Origin: Nonomuraea soli
GTDB lineage: Bacteria > Actinomycetota > Actinomycetes > Streptosporangiales > Streptosporangiaceae
Assembly (NCBI RefSeq): GCF_013761175.1
Contig: NZ_JACDUR010000002.1
Coordinates: 936,816 to 1,000,815 of the forward strand
Length of the DNA: 64,000 nt
Direction of reading: 5' to 3'
A program made the translations under genes and the position numbers. Of the stretch, positions 48,504 through 56,206 are shown in pieces (position 1 is the first letter of the stretch; every line of letters begins with the position of its first letter). Under the pieces are notes generated by a model that searched no databases, had not been told where the DNA came from, and saw only the letters and a program-made list of their open reading frames with translations.

Positions 48504-50117
48504 ATGGTGTCCTACTCCAGCGCCACCGCGCACGCACCCCTCCTCGGCGAGACGATCGGCGACAACCTCGAGCGGACGACGGCCCGCTTCCCCGATCGTG
48601 AGGCCCTGGTGGACGTGCCCACCGGCAGGCGCTGGAGTTACACCCGGCTCAACGCCGACGTCGACGCTCTGGCCAGGTCGTTGCTGGCCGTGGGTATCGC
48701 CAAGGGTGACAGGGTGGGCATCTGGGCGCCGAACTGCGCCGAGTGGGTGATCGTCCAGTACGCCACCGCCAAGATCGGCGCGATCCTGGTCAACGTCAAC
48801 CCGGCCTACCGCAGCCACGAGCTCGACTACGTCGTCAAGCAGTCGGGGCTGCGCCTGCTCATCAGCGCCCTGGAACACAAGTCCAGTGATTACCGGGCGA
48901 TGGTGGAGGAGATCGGCTTTGCCGAGGTCGTCTACCTGAACCACCCGAGCTGGGACGACCTGCGCGCCCGCCAGGCCGACCAGGCGGATCTGCGCGAGCG
49001 CATGGCCTCGCTCAGCACCGACGACCCGATCAACATCCAGTACACCTCGGGCACGACCGGCTTCCCCAAAGGCGCCACCCTGTCCCACCACAACATCCTC
49101 AACAACGGCTACTTCGTCGGCGAGGGCCTCGGCTACACCGAACACGACCGGGTCTGCCTGCCGGTGCCCTTCTACCACTGCTTCGGCATGGTCATGGGCA
49201 ACCTGGGCGCCACCTCGCACGGCGCCTGTATCGTCATCCCCGCGCCCGGCTTCGACCCTGAAGCCACCCTGCGGGCCGTCCAGCAGGAGCGGTGCACCTC
49301 CCTGTACGGCGTGCCGACCATGTTCATCGCCGAACTGGCCCTGGCCGCGCAATACGACTTGTCGTCGCTGCGCACCGGCATCATGGCCGGCTCGCCCTGC
49401 CCGGTGGAGGTGATGAAGCGGGTGGTCACCGAGATGAACATGGCGCAGGTGGCGATCTGCTACGGCATGACCGAGACCTCACCGGTGTCGACGATGACCC
49501 GGCGCGACGACACTCTGGAGCGGCGCACCGAGACGGTCGGCCGGGTGATGCCGCACGTCGAGGTCAAGATCGTGCACCCGGAGACCGGGCTGACCGTGCC
49601 GCGCGGCGAGCCGGGCGAGTTGTGCACGCGCGGCTACTCGGTGATGCTCGGCTACTGGAACGAGCCGGACAAGAGCGCGGAGGCGATCGACGCGGCCCGC
49701 TGGATGCACACCGGTGACCTGGCCACGATGGACGCCGACGGCTACGTCAACGTGGTGGGCCGCATCAAGGACATGGTGATCCGGGGCGGGGAGAACGTCT
49801 ATCCGCGTGAGATCGAGGAGTTCCTCTACCGCCATCCGGACGTGGCCGACGTGCAGGTGATCGGGGTGCCGGACGCCAGGTACGGCGAGGAGCTGATGGC
49901 GTGGGTGGTCCTGCGTGAGGGTGCCGAGCCGTTGACGGCGGAGGCGGTCCGGGCGTTCTGTTCCGGCAAGCTCGCCCACTACAAGATCCCGCGTTACGTG
50001 CATGTGGTTGACGGTTTCCCGATGACGGTGACCGGCAAGATCCGCAAGGTCGAGATGCGCGAGCAGGCCATCGGCCTCCTCGACCTGGGCGACGCCGCGG
50101 GCACCACGACCGCCTGA
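48504..50117 (+). CDS. Acyl-CoA synthetase (AMP-binding, fatty acid/aromatic type)
   Basis: Activates a carboxylic acid to its CoA thioester through an acyl-adenylate. The 537-residue ANL enzyme has the P-loop-like [25 protein letters not shown], the hinge [23 protein letters not shown] and the catalytic Lys in MTVTGKIRK. Similar to FadD35/medium-chain members. The ATG at 48504 lies 22 bases after the preceding stop; the frame extends upstream into that gene without support. It may belong to the same catabolic theme as the downstream hydroxylase, but no operon link is evident. Confidence 0.94.
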   Translation: MVSYSSATAHAPLLGETIGDNLERTTARFPDREALVDVPTGRRWSYTRLNADVDALARSLLAVGIAKGDRVGIWAPNCAEWVIVQYATAKIGAILVNVNPAYRSHELDYVVKQSGLRLLISALEHKSSDYRAMVEEIGFAEVVYLNHPSWDDLRARQADQADLRERMASLSTDDPINIQYTSGTTGFPKGATLSHHNILNNGYFVGEGLGYTEHDRVCLPVPFYHCFGMVMGNLGATSHGACIVIPAPGFDPEATLRAVQQERCTSLYGVPTMFIAELALAAQYDLSSLRTGIMAGSPCPVEVMKRVVTEMNMAQVAICYGMTETSPVSTMTRRDDTLERRTETVGRVMPHVEVKIVHPETGLTVPRGEPGELCTRGYSVMLGYWNEPDKSAEAIDAARWMHTGDLATMDADGYVNVVGRIKDMVIRGGENVYPREIEEFLYRHPDVADVQVIGVPDARYGEELMAWVVLREGAEPLTAEAVRAFCSGKLAHYKIPRYVHVVDGFPMTVTGKIRKVEMREQAIGLLDLGDAAGTTTA

Positions 50118-50124
50118 CCCCGAA

Positions 50125-50228
50125 GCTCACCCGACCGCGCAGGCACACACCCGCCCGCCCCCTTCGCTCACCCGACCGCACAGGCACCACACCCGCCCGC
50201 CCCCTTCGCTCACCCGACCGCGCGAGCG
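50125..50228. repeat. Two and a half tandem copies of the macrodomain gene tail
   Basis: A unit starting GCTCACCCGACCGC recurs at 50125, 50166 and 50208 with periods of 41 and 42 bases. The third copy is the true 3' end of the macrodomain gene (last codons and stop on the minus strand). The two outer copies, with the spacer CACACCCGCCCGCCCCCTTC-like, lie between that gene and the acyl-CoA synthetase stop. No further gene is seen in this gap. Confidence 0.85.
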
Positions 50229-50716
50229 AAGGCCGCGTACGCCTCCGGCGAGAACAGCACGAACCGCACCTCCGCGACCCGCGTGGACGCCGACCGTACG
50301 GCCCGCACGGCGATGCGGGCCGCGTCGTCCACGGGCCAGCCGAAGATCCCCGTGGAGATCGCGGGAAACGCCACGCGGGCGGCGCCCAGCGAGTCGGCGA
50401 CCCGCAGCGCCTCCGTATGACACGAGGCCAGCAGCGCCGACCGGTCCTCGCCCGCCGAGTGCACGGGCCCGACCGTGTGGATCACCCATCGGGCGGCCAG
50501 CGCGCCGGCCGTGGTGGCGACCGCCTGCCCGGTCGGGAGCCCGCTCCCGTAGCGGGAGGCGCGCAGCGCACGGCACTCCTCCAGGATGGCGGGCCCGCCC
50601 TTGCGGTGGATGGCGCCGTCGACCCCGCCGCCGCCCATGAGGGAGGAGTTGGCCGCGTTGACGATCGCGTCCGAGTCCTGTTCGGTGATGTCGCCCAGGA
50701 CGAGCGTGAGGTCCAT
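50210..50716 (-). CDS. Macrodomain protein (O-acetyl-ADP-ribose deacetylase type)
   Basis: 168-residue Macro-domain protein similar to YmdB. The ADP-ribose pocket motifs are VNAANSSLMGGGGVDGAIHRKGG (seen in two parts, ~res 19-41) and PAISTGIFGWPVDDAA (~res 118-133). Such proteins remove ADP-ribose or O-acetyl groups from ADP-ribose derivatives. The ATG at 50716 fits the family start. Divergent from the metallo-beta-lactamase-fold gene with only 31 bases between starts. Its tail is repeated downstream (50125-50207). Confidence 0.93.
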   Translation of the reverse strand: MDLTLVLGDITEQDSDAIVNAANSSLMGGGGVDGAIHRKGGPAILEECRALRASRYGSGLPTGQAVATTAGALAARWVIHTVGPVHSAGEDRSALLASCHTEALRVADSLGAARVAFPAISTGIFGWPVDDAARIAVRAVRSASTRVAEVRFVLFSPEAYAAFARAVG

Positions 50717-50747
50717 GAAACCAGTGTCCCAGGGTTACGCTGGGAGC

Positions 50748-51704
50748 ATGGTCAAGGCGTTCGCCTCATCCGCAGATCTCGAGGCCAAGCAGCAGACCCT
50801 GGAGATCCTGGCGGACGGCGTCTACGCGCTCACCGCCGAGGGCGACCCGAACGTGGGCGCCATCGAGGGCGACGACTTCCTGGTCTGCTTCGAGGCGCTG
50901 GCGACCCCGGCCGCGGCCCGCGACTGGCTGGCGGTGCTGCGGCGGCACACGGGCAAACCGGTGCGCTACCTGGTGCTGTCGCACTACCACGCGGTGCGGG
51001 TGCTGGGCGCGAGCGCGTTCGGCGCCGACGTGATCGTCGCCCACGACCAGACCCGCGCGCTGATCGCCGAGCGCGGGCAGCAGGACTGGGAGTCGGAGTA
51101 CGGCAGGATGCCGCGCCTGTTCAAGGAACCGGAGTCCATCCCCGGCCTGACGTGGCCCACACTGACCTTCAGCGACAGCCTGACGATCGACCTGGGTGAG
51201 CGCGGTCCCCTCGTGCTGCGCCACTGCGGGCGCGGCCACACCGAGGGCGACCTGGTCGCGTGGCTGCCGCGCGAGAAGATCCTCTTCGCCGGTGACCTGG
51301 TCGAGTCGCAGGCGGCGCTCTACACCGGCGACGCCTTCCACCGCGACTGGGCGGGAGCGACGCTGGACCGGGTGGCGGAGCTGGGAGCCGAGACGCTGGT
51401 CGGCGGCCGTGGCGCGGTCGCCCGCGGCGCCGGGGCGGTCGAGGCGGCCATCGCCCAGACCCGCGACTTCCTGCACGTCATGATCACCGAGGTGGGGGCG
51501 GTGCAGCGCGCAGGTGGCACGCTCAAGCAGGCCTTCGAGCGTGTGCACACCCTGCTGGAGCCCCGCTACGGCCGGTGGCCGATCTTCGAGCACTGCCTGC
51601 CGTTCGACGTGTCCCGCCTGTGGGACGAGCTGCAGGGCGTCGAGCGGCCGCGCATCTGGACGGCGCAACGTGATCGCGAAGTGTGGGAACAACTCCAGTC
51701 TTGA
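50748..51704 (+). CDS. Metallo-beta-lactamase-fold protein with altered metal site
   Basis: 318-residue MBL-fold protein of the SoxH-like group. The expected HxHxDH reads HYHAVR (SHYHAVRVLGASAFG), so the Asp and third His of metal site two are missing. His in CGRGHTEGDLV and Asp in FAGDLVE remain, but the later site shows GGRGAV without His. I recall this HYHAVR form as a recurrent subfamily, so it is probably not decay. The C-terminal ~90 residues are helical. The ATG at 50748 follows GGGAG. The stop codon TGA is the junction of the IS element that separates this gene from the FAD hydroxylase, with which it may once have formed an operon. Confidence 0.85.
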   Translation: MVKAFASSADLEAKQQTLEILADGVYALTAEGDPNVGAIEGDDFLVCFEALATPAAARDWLAVLRRHTGKPVRYLVLSHYHAVRVLGASAFGADVIVAHDQTRALIAERGQQDWESEYGRMPRLFKEPESIPGLTWPTLTFSDSLTIDLGERGPLVLRHCGRGHTEGDLVAWLPREKILFAGDLVESQAALYTGDAFHRDWAGATLDRVAELGAETLVGGRGAVARGAGAVEAAIAQTRDFLHVMITEVGAVQRAGGTLKQAFERVHTLLEPRYGRWPIFEHCLPFDVSRLWDELQGVERPRIWTAQRDREVWEQLQS

Positions 51705-51708
51705 CAGG

Positions 51709-51732
51709 CTCCCCCTCCTAAAGGAGGGGGAG
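51709..51732 (-). repeat. Right-end hairpin of the IS element
   Basis: Perfect 11-base arms with an AA centre, four bases past the MBL-fold stop. Besides its role as transposon end, it can act as a terminator for the upstream plus-strand gene. Confidence 0.75.
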
Positions 51733-51920
51733 TCCCACGGTCGCCCGTGAGGGTTCCTGCTTCAGCGCCGGTTGCCCGCCCGAGAGGACTCTCGTTGAGG
51801 TCTTACGCCAGCTCCACAGGCGTTTCAGCTCTCCGCAAGCCCTGCGGCGAGCACGTTCTTGGCCGCGTTCACGTCCCGATCATGGGATGCGCCGCAGGCG
51901 CACACCCACTCCCGCAGGTG
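51733..51920 (-). ncRNA. Probable omega-RNA (reRNA) region of TnpB
   Basis: In IS605-type elements the guide RNA of TnpB is made from the 3' end of tnpB and the right end. Here the non-coding 51733-51824 stretch plus the gene tail holds small hairpins, for example CGAGAG/CTCTCG at 51781-51786 and 51789-51794. The guide would run past the element end into bases below about 51708. Position and structure only; no direct proof of transcription. Confidence 0.4.
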
Positions 51921-52919
51921 CAACGGCATCTTCTCTTGCAAGGCTCCGCATGCCGAGCACAGCTTGGAGGAGGGCAACCAGCGGTCAACCGCGACGAAAC
52001 TCCGCCCGTACCAGGCCGCCTTGTACTCCAGCATGGAGCGCAGTTCCCGCCAGGACGCATCCGAGATGGCGCGGGCCAGGCAGTGGTTCTTGACCATGTT
52101 GCGGACGGTCAGGTCCTCGACGGCGATCACTTGGTTCTCGCGAACAAGCCGTGTCGTGACCTTGTGCAGGTGGTCCCTCCTGCGGTCGGTGATGCGGGCG
52201 TACACCTTGGCGACCCGCAGTCTCGCCTTGGCCCGGTTCGCACTGCCCTTCTCTTTACGGGCCAGGGCCCGCTGCGCCTTGGCGAGTTTGCGCCGGTCGC
52301 GGCGCTCGTGGCGCGGGTTGACGATCTTCTCTCCTGTGGAGAGTGCGGCCAGCGCCGTGATCCCGGCGTCGATCCCCACATTCGACGCCACGGGCGGAAG
52401 CGGGCTGATCTTCTCCTCGACCAGGATCGAGACGAACCAGCGCCCGGCCGTGTCCTTCGACACGGTCACCGTGGACGGCTCCGCCCCTGGCGGCAGCGGA
52501 CGCGACCACACAACCGCGAGCGGACTGTCCATCTTCGCCAGCGTCAGCGCGCCCTCTCGCCAGCGGAACGCCGAGCGGGTGTATTCCGCCGACAGTCGCG
52601 ACCTCTTACGCGACTTGATGACAGGGTACTTGGCTCGCTTGGCGAAGAAGTTCGCGAACGCTGCCTGAAGGTGGCGAAGTGCCTGCTGAAGGGGGACGGA
52701 CGACACCTCGGACAGGAAGTTGTAGTCGCCGCTGCGCTTCCGCTGCGTGAGGGCGGCCGACGATTCCACGTAGGAGATCCTGCGCCCTTCGATGGTGTAG
52801 GCGCGGCTGCGTTCTTCGAGGGCCTTGTTGTAGACGAGACGGACGCAGCCGAACGTACGGGCGAGCTCGGAAGCTTGCTCGGGGGTCGGGTTGAAGCGGT
52901 ACTTGTAGGCCCGCTTCAC
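51825..52919 (-). CDS. tnpB: RNA-guided endonuclease TnpB
   Basis: Transposon-encoded RuvC-type nuclease guided by an omega-RNA, ancestor family of Cas12. About 364 residues. N-terminal KRAYKYRFNPTPEQ, RuvC Asp in NVGIDAGITALAALS, Glu in VIAVEDLTVRNMV and final Asp in HDRDVNAAKNVL, with a four-Cys zinc finger (LCSACG ... WVCACG). All catalytic residues are present, so it is likely active. The GTG at 52919 (VKRAYKYRF) is preferred because GAGGGG is ten bases upstream; a GTG at 52931 would leave no space for it. Confidence 0.92.
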   Translation of the reverse strand: MKRAYKYRFNPTPEQASELARTFGCVRLVYNKALEERSRAYTIEGRRISYVESSAALTQRKRSGDYNFLSEVSSVPLQQALRHLQAAFANFFAKRAKYPVIKSRKRSRLSAEYTRSAFRWREGALTLAKMDSPLAVVWSRPLPPGAEPSTVTVSKDTAGRWFVSILVEEKISPLPPVASNVGIDAGITALAALSTGEKIVNPRHERRDRRKLAKAQRALARKEKGSANRAKARLRVAKVYARITDRRRDHLHKVTTRLVRENQVIAVEDLTVRNMVKNHCLARAISDASWRELRSMLEYKAAWYGRSFVAVDRWLPSSKLCSACGALQEKMPLHLREWVCACGASHDRDVNAAKNVLAAGLAES

Positions 52920-53011
52920 GGTCCGCGCCACCCCTCACAATCTACCGCACGATCAGCTAAGAATCGTGTGCGTGTTCTATATACGCCCTGCTCCGCAGGG
53001 GTCCGGTTTTC

Positions 53012-53033
53012 ACCCCCGCCTGAAGGCGGGGGT
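53012..53033 (-). repeat. Left-end hairpin of the IS element
   Basis: Perfect ten-base arms with a GA centre, 18 bases before the FAD hydroxylase ATG. The base composition of stem and loop matches the right-end hairpin in form but not sequence. Confidence 0.75.
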
Positions 53034-53050
53034 TTCCACGGAGGTTTCTG

Positions 53051-54517
53051 ATGAGCGAGCCGGTGGTGGTCGTCGGGGCGGGACCGGTGGGTCAGACGGC
53101 CGCGCTGCTGCTGGCCCGCTGGGGACTGCCGGTCGTGGTGCTGGAGCGCCGCCGGGCGCGTGAGGCGGTCGGCTCCAAGTCGATCTGCCAGCAGCGCGAC
53201 GTGCTCGACATCTGGGCGACGGTGGGCTGCGAGGCGATCGCGCGCGAGGGGCTGACCTGGACCACGGCGCGCACCTACCACCGCGACCGCGAGCTGTTCT
53301 CCTGGAGTTTCGTCGACGAGGGCCACCTGCCGCCGTTCGTCAACCTCTCGCAGACGCGGACGGAAGAGCTGCTCGACGAGCAGATCGCGAAAAATCCCGC
53401 GATACAGGTCCGGTGGGGGCACGAGGTCGTCGCCCTGGAGCAGGACGCCGACGGCGTGACCGTCACGACCCGGGCGGGCGGCACGGTCAGGGCCGGCCAC
53501 GTCGTCCTGTGCGCGGGCGGCCGGGCCGACGGGCTGCGGCGCGGCCTCGGCGTCGCCTTCCCCGGCGAGGCCTACGACGACGAGTTCCTGATCTGCGACA
53601 TCCGCGCCGACCTGCCCGGATGGGCGAGCGAGCGGCGCTTCTACTTCGACCCGCCCTGGAACCCCGGCCGCCAGGTGCTCATCCATCCCTGCCCCGGCGG
53701 CACGTTCAGGATCGACTGGCAGGTCCCGCCCGGCTACGACCCCGCCGCCGACGACCTCGACGCCCGGATCCGCCAGATCGTCGGCGCCGTGCCGTACGAG
53801 CTGCTCTGGCATTCGGTCTACCGTTTCCACTCCCGCGTGGCCGACCGGCTGCGCGCCGGACGGGTGCTGCTGGCGGGCGACGCGGCCCACCTCTACGCGC
53901 CGTTCGGCGCTCGCGGCCTGAACTCCGGCGTGGCCGACGCCGAGAACGCCGCCTGGAAGATCGCGTTCGTACGGCGGGGCCTGGCAGGGGAGGGCCTGCT
54001 GGAGAGCTACCACGCGGAACGGCACGCCGCAGCCCTGGAGAACCTGGAGGTCACCGCGGCGACCATGCGCTTCCTGGTGCCGCGCACCGGCGAGGAGATC
54101 GCCCGGCGGCACAGGATCCTCGAAGGGGCGGCCGAGGACCCCGGCCAGGTCGACTCAGGACGGCTGGCCGAGCCGTACTGGTACGTCGGCTCACCCCTGA
54201 CGACACCGGAGCCGAGCAGGCCCTTCGAGGGCAGGCCGCCCAAGGGCGCGATGCCGCCGCCCGCTCCCGGGGTGCTGATGCCGCTGCGCGATCCGAGGCT
54301 GAGGAGGGTGGCGCGCACCGGCTTCACGCTGTTGCGCGGCCCGGGGTGCCCGCCGGACCTGGCGGGGGAGCCGGTGACGGTCCTGGACGACGTGGAGGGT
54401 CCTGAGCCGGGCGAGGCGTGGTTGCTGCGCCCGGACGCGCACATCGCCGCGATCCTGCCCGGAGCCACCGCCGAGACGGTGGCCCGGGCCCTGCGGACCG
54501 CACTGGGCCGGCCCTGA
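53051..54517 (+). CDS. FAD-dependent aromatic monooxygenase
   Basis: Flavoprotein hydroxylase of the PheA/TfdB/MhpA group, 488 residues. The dinucleotide motif GAGPVGQTAALLLARWG is near the N-terminus, then the second FAD motif RVLLAGDAAHLYAPFGARGLNSGVADA (seen in parts, ~res 275-300). The C-terminal third is a thioredoxin-like dimerisation domain of the phenol-hydroxylase type. It probably hydroxylates a phenolic acid. The ATG at 53051 follows GGAGG at seven bases; that ribosome-binding site lies only a few bases beyond the IS end, so the insertion has replaced the native upstream region. Confidence 0.9.
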   Translation: MSEPVVVVGAGPVGQTAALLLARWGLPVVVLERRRAREAVGSKSICQQRDVLDIWATVGCEAIAREGLTWTTARTYHRDRELFSWSFVDEGHLPPFVNLSQTRTEELLDEQIAKNPAIQVRWGHEVVALEQDADGVTVTTRAGGTVRAGHVVLCAGGRADGLRRGLGVAFPGEAYDDEFLICDIRADLPGWASERRFYFDPPWNPGRQVLIHPCPGGTFRIDWQVPPGYDPAADDLDARIRQIVGAVPYELLWHSVYRFHSRVADRLRAGRVLLAGDAAHLYAPFGARGLNSGVADAENAAWKIAFVRRGLAGEGLLESYHAERHAAALENLEVTAATMRFLVPRTGEEIARRHRILEGAAEDPGQVDSGRLAEPYWYVGSPLTTPEPSRPFEGRPPKGAMPPPAPGVLMPLRDPRLRRVARTGFTLLRGPGCPPDLAGEPVTVLDDVEGPEPGEAWLLRPDAHIAAILPGATAETVARALRTALGRP

Positions 54518-56206
54518 TCAGCTCAGCGCGTTGGCCATGGCCACCACGATCGGGCCGAGCAGCGGCAGCACCACGTTGGAGAGCGCGTACACGATCGTGT
54601 ACGCCATCAGCGGCGTGGTGTTGCCCGCCTGCTGCTGCACCGCGGTGATCGCGGGCGTGGAGCACTGCTGGCCCGCGACCGACCCGAGGGCCAGCGGCGC
54701 GGGCAGCTTCATCACCTTGAACGCCACGAACAGCGAGATGCAGGCGGGGATCAGGGTGATGAGGACGCCGGTGATCGGCAGCGCGAAGCCGAACTTCTGG
54801 ATCAGCTGCACCGCGGCGGGACCGGACGACAGGCCCACCGCGCAGATGAACGTGGCCAGGCCCAGGTCCTTGATGACCGAGGCCGCCGCCGGGTCGTACT
54901 GGCCGATCTTCGGGTTCTTCGCCCTGATCCAGCCGAACAGCAGACCCGACAGCAGGCAGCCGCCGCCGGTGCCCAGCGACAGCGGGATGTCGCCGAGCGG
55001 GATGACGATCTTGCCGATGAGCATGCCCAGGATGACGCCGACGGCGATGAAGACGAAGTCCGCCTTCACCGCGGAGTTCAGCCGCACGCCGAAGCGCCCG
55101 GCGGCGGCGTCGACGTCCTTCTTGGCGCCCGAGATGCGGGCCACGTCGCCCGCGTTGACGGTCGTGCCCGGCTGGAGCGGCAGGCCCTGCTCCATACGGG
55201 TCAGGCCGGTCAGGTAGACGCCGGTGTGCTCCTGCGCGGCCTGGGCGCGCACCTCGCTCAGGGTGCGGCCGTTGACGTCCTTGCCGGTCAGCAGCACCTC
55301 GGCGACGTCGAGCTCCAGGTCCAGGCCCGAGGCGTCGGCCACTTCCGGCCCGATGACCGCGTAGGCCTGCACCAGGTCCGAGCGCAGGCCGTACAGGACC
55401 AGGACGTCGCCCTCGGCCAGGGCCGTGTCCGGCGTGGCGTCGACGATCTGCCCGGCGCGGCGCACCCGCTCGACGGTGGCCCGGCCGCCGAGCGCGCTCT
55501 CCACCTGGGAGATCGTCTGCCCGGCGGCGAGGGAGACCTCGTGGGCGCGGCCCACGACGCTGGGCAGCGCCGTGGTCGCGTCCTCGTCGACGTGGCCCTT
55601 GCTGAGCTGCTGCCACAGCTTGGCGGCCTCGTCGCGCAGGTTGAAGCGGAGGACGGCGGGCGCGATCTGCGAGGTCAGCAGCACGATCGTGATCAGGCCG
55701 CAGATGTAGGAGATGGAGTAGGCGGTGCCGACGTTGGCCTGCAGCGCCGAGATCTGCTCGGGCGGCAGGTCCAGCTTGGCGATGGCGTCGGTCGCGGTGC
55801 CGACCACGGCGGACTCGGTGGCGCCGCCGGCCATCAGGCCGGCCGCGGTGCCGATGTCGAGGTTCAGCACGACGATGGCGATCGCGGTGATCGACAGGAC
55901 GGCGACGACCTCGATCAGCGTGAACCAGCCGTAGCGCAGGCTCTTCTTGTTGAGGCTGGCGAAGAACGACGGGCCGCTCATGTAGCCGAGGGTGAAGATG
56001 AACATCGCGAAGGCGATGTTCTTCACCTGGTCGTTGAGCGTGATCCCGCCGATCATGCCGACGAAGATCGCGACGATCAGCGTGCCCGCGATGCCGCCGA
56101 GCGACAGCCCCTTCACCTTGACCTTGCCGATGGCGTACCCGAGCGCCAGGCAGATGAAGAGGGCAATCTCCGGCGTGCTCTGCAGGAGATCCTTGAACCA
56201 GGTCAT
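54518..56206 (-). CDS. aspT: Aspartate:alanine exchanger family transporter (AspT-like, copy 1)
   Basis: 562-residue antiporter of the AAE family, expected to exchange aspartate in for alanine out. Two hydrophobic halves (~res 1-190 and ~375-562) flank a central cytoplasmic part with two TrkA-C (RCK_C) domains (around VGRAHEVSLAAGQTI and LTGKDVNGRTLSEV). Family motifs GGATESAVVGTATDA and LGSVAGQQCSTPAI are present. The ATG at 56206 overlaps the AspD stop (ATGA). With the decarboxylase it forms the known proton-motive cycle in which aspartate decarboxylation consumes a proton and the exchange is electrogenic. Confidence 0.92.
   Translation of the reverse strand: MTWFKDLLQSTPEIALFICLALGYAIGKVKVKGLSLGGIAGTLIVAIFVGMIGGITLNDQVKNIAFAMFIFTLGYMSGPSFFASLNKKSLRYGWFTLIEVVAVLSITAIAIVVLNLDIGTAAGLMAGGATESAVVGTATDAIAKLDLPPEQISALQANVGTAYSISYICGLITIVLLTSQIAPAVLRFNLRDEAAKLWQQLSKGHVDEDATTALPSVVGRAHEVSLAAGQTISQVESALGGRATVERVRRAGQIVDATPDTALAEGDVLVLYGLRSDLVQAYAVIGPEVADASGLDLELDVAEVLLTGKDVNGRTLSEVRAQAAQEHTGVYLTGLTRMEQGLPLQPGTTVNAGDVARISGAKKDVDAAAGRFGVRLNSAVKADFVFIAVGVILGMLIGKIVIPLGDIPLSLGTGGGCLLSGLLFGWIRAKNPKIGQYDPAAASVIKDLGLATFICAVGLSSGPAAVQLIQKFGFALPITGVLITLIPACISLFVAFKVMKLPAPLALGSVAGQQCSTPAITAVQQQAGNTTPLMAYTIVYALSNVVLPLLGPIVVAMANALS

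Larger units (their letters stand above)
51705..53040 (-). mobile_element. TnpB-only IS605/IS1341-type insertion element
   Basis: One minus-strand tnpB gene lies between two subterminal hairpins. At the right end (relative to tnpB) CTCCCCCTCCT/AGGAGGGGGAG is at 51709-51719 and 51722-51732. At the left end ACCCCCGCCT/AGGCGGGGGT is at 53012-53021 and 53024-53033, with another hairpin CCCTGC/GCAGGG at 52986-52991 and 52995-53000. There are no long terminal inverted repeats or target duplication, as expected of this superfamily. No tnpA is present, so the element needs a helper transposase. The left boundary touches the stop codon of the MBL-fold gene; the exact right boundary is uncertain. Confidence 0.85.

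Noticed and set aside
45389..48505. A minus-strand open frame of about 1038 codons opposite the DUF5682-like gene
   Set aside because: Composition is Arg/Gln/Pro-rich shadow sequence. The plus strand has overlapping starts with the cassette and conserved-looking motifs.
50210..51704. Macrodomain plus MBL-fold genes as a defence or toxin-antitoxin pair
   Set aside because: They are divergent, each resembles a common metabolic or housekeeping family, and no toxin partner is nearby.
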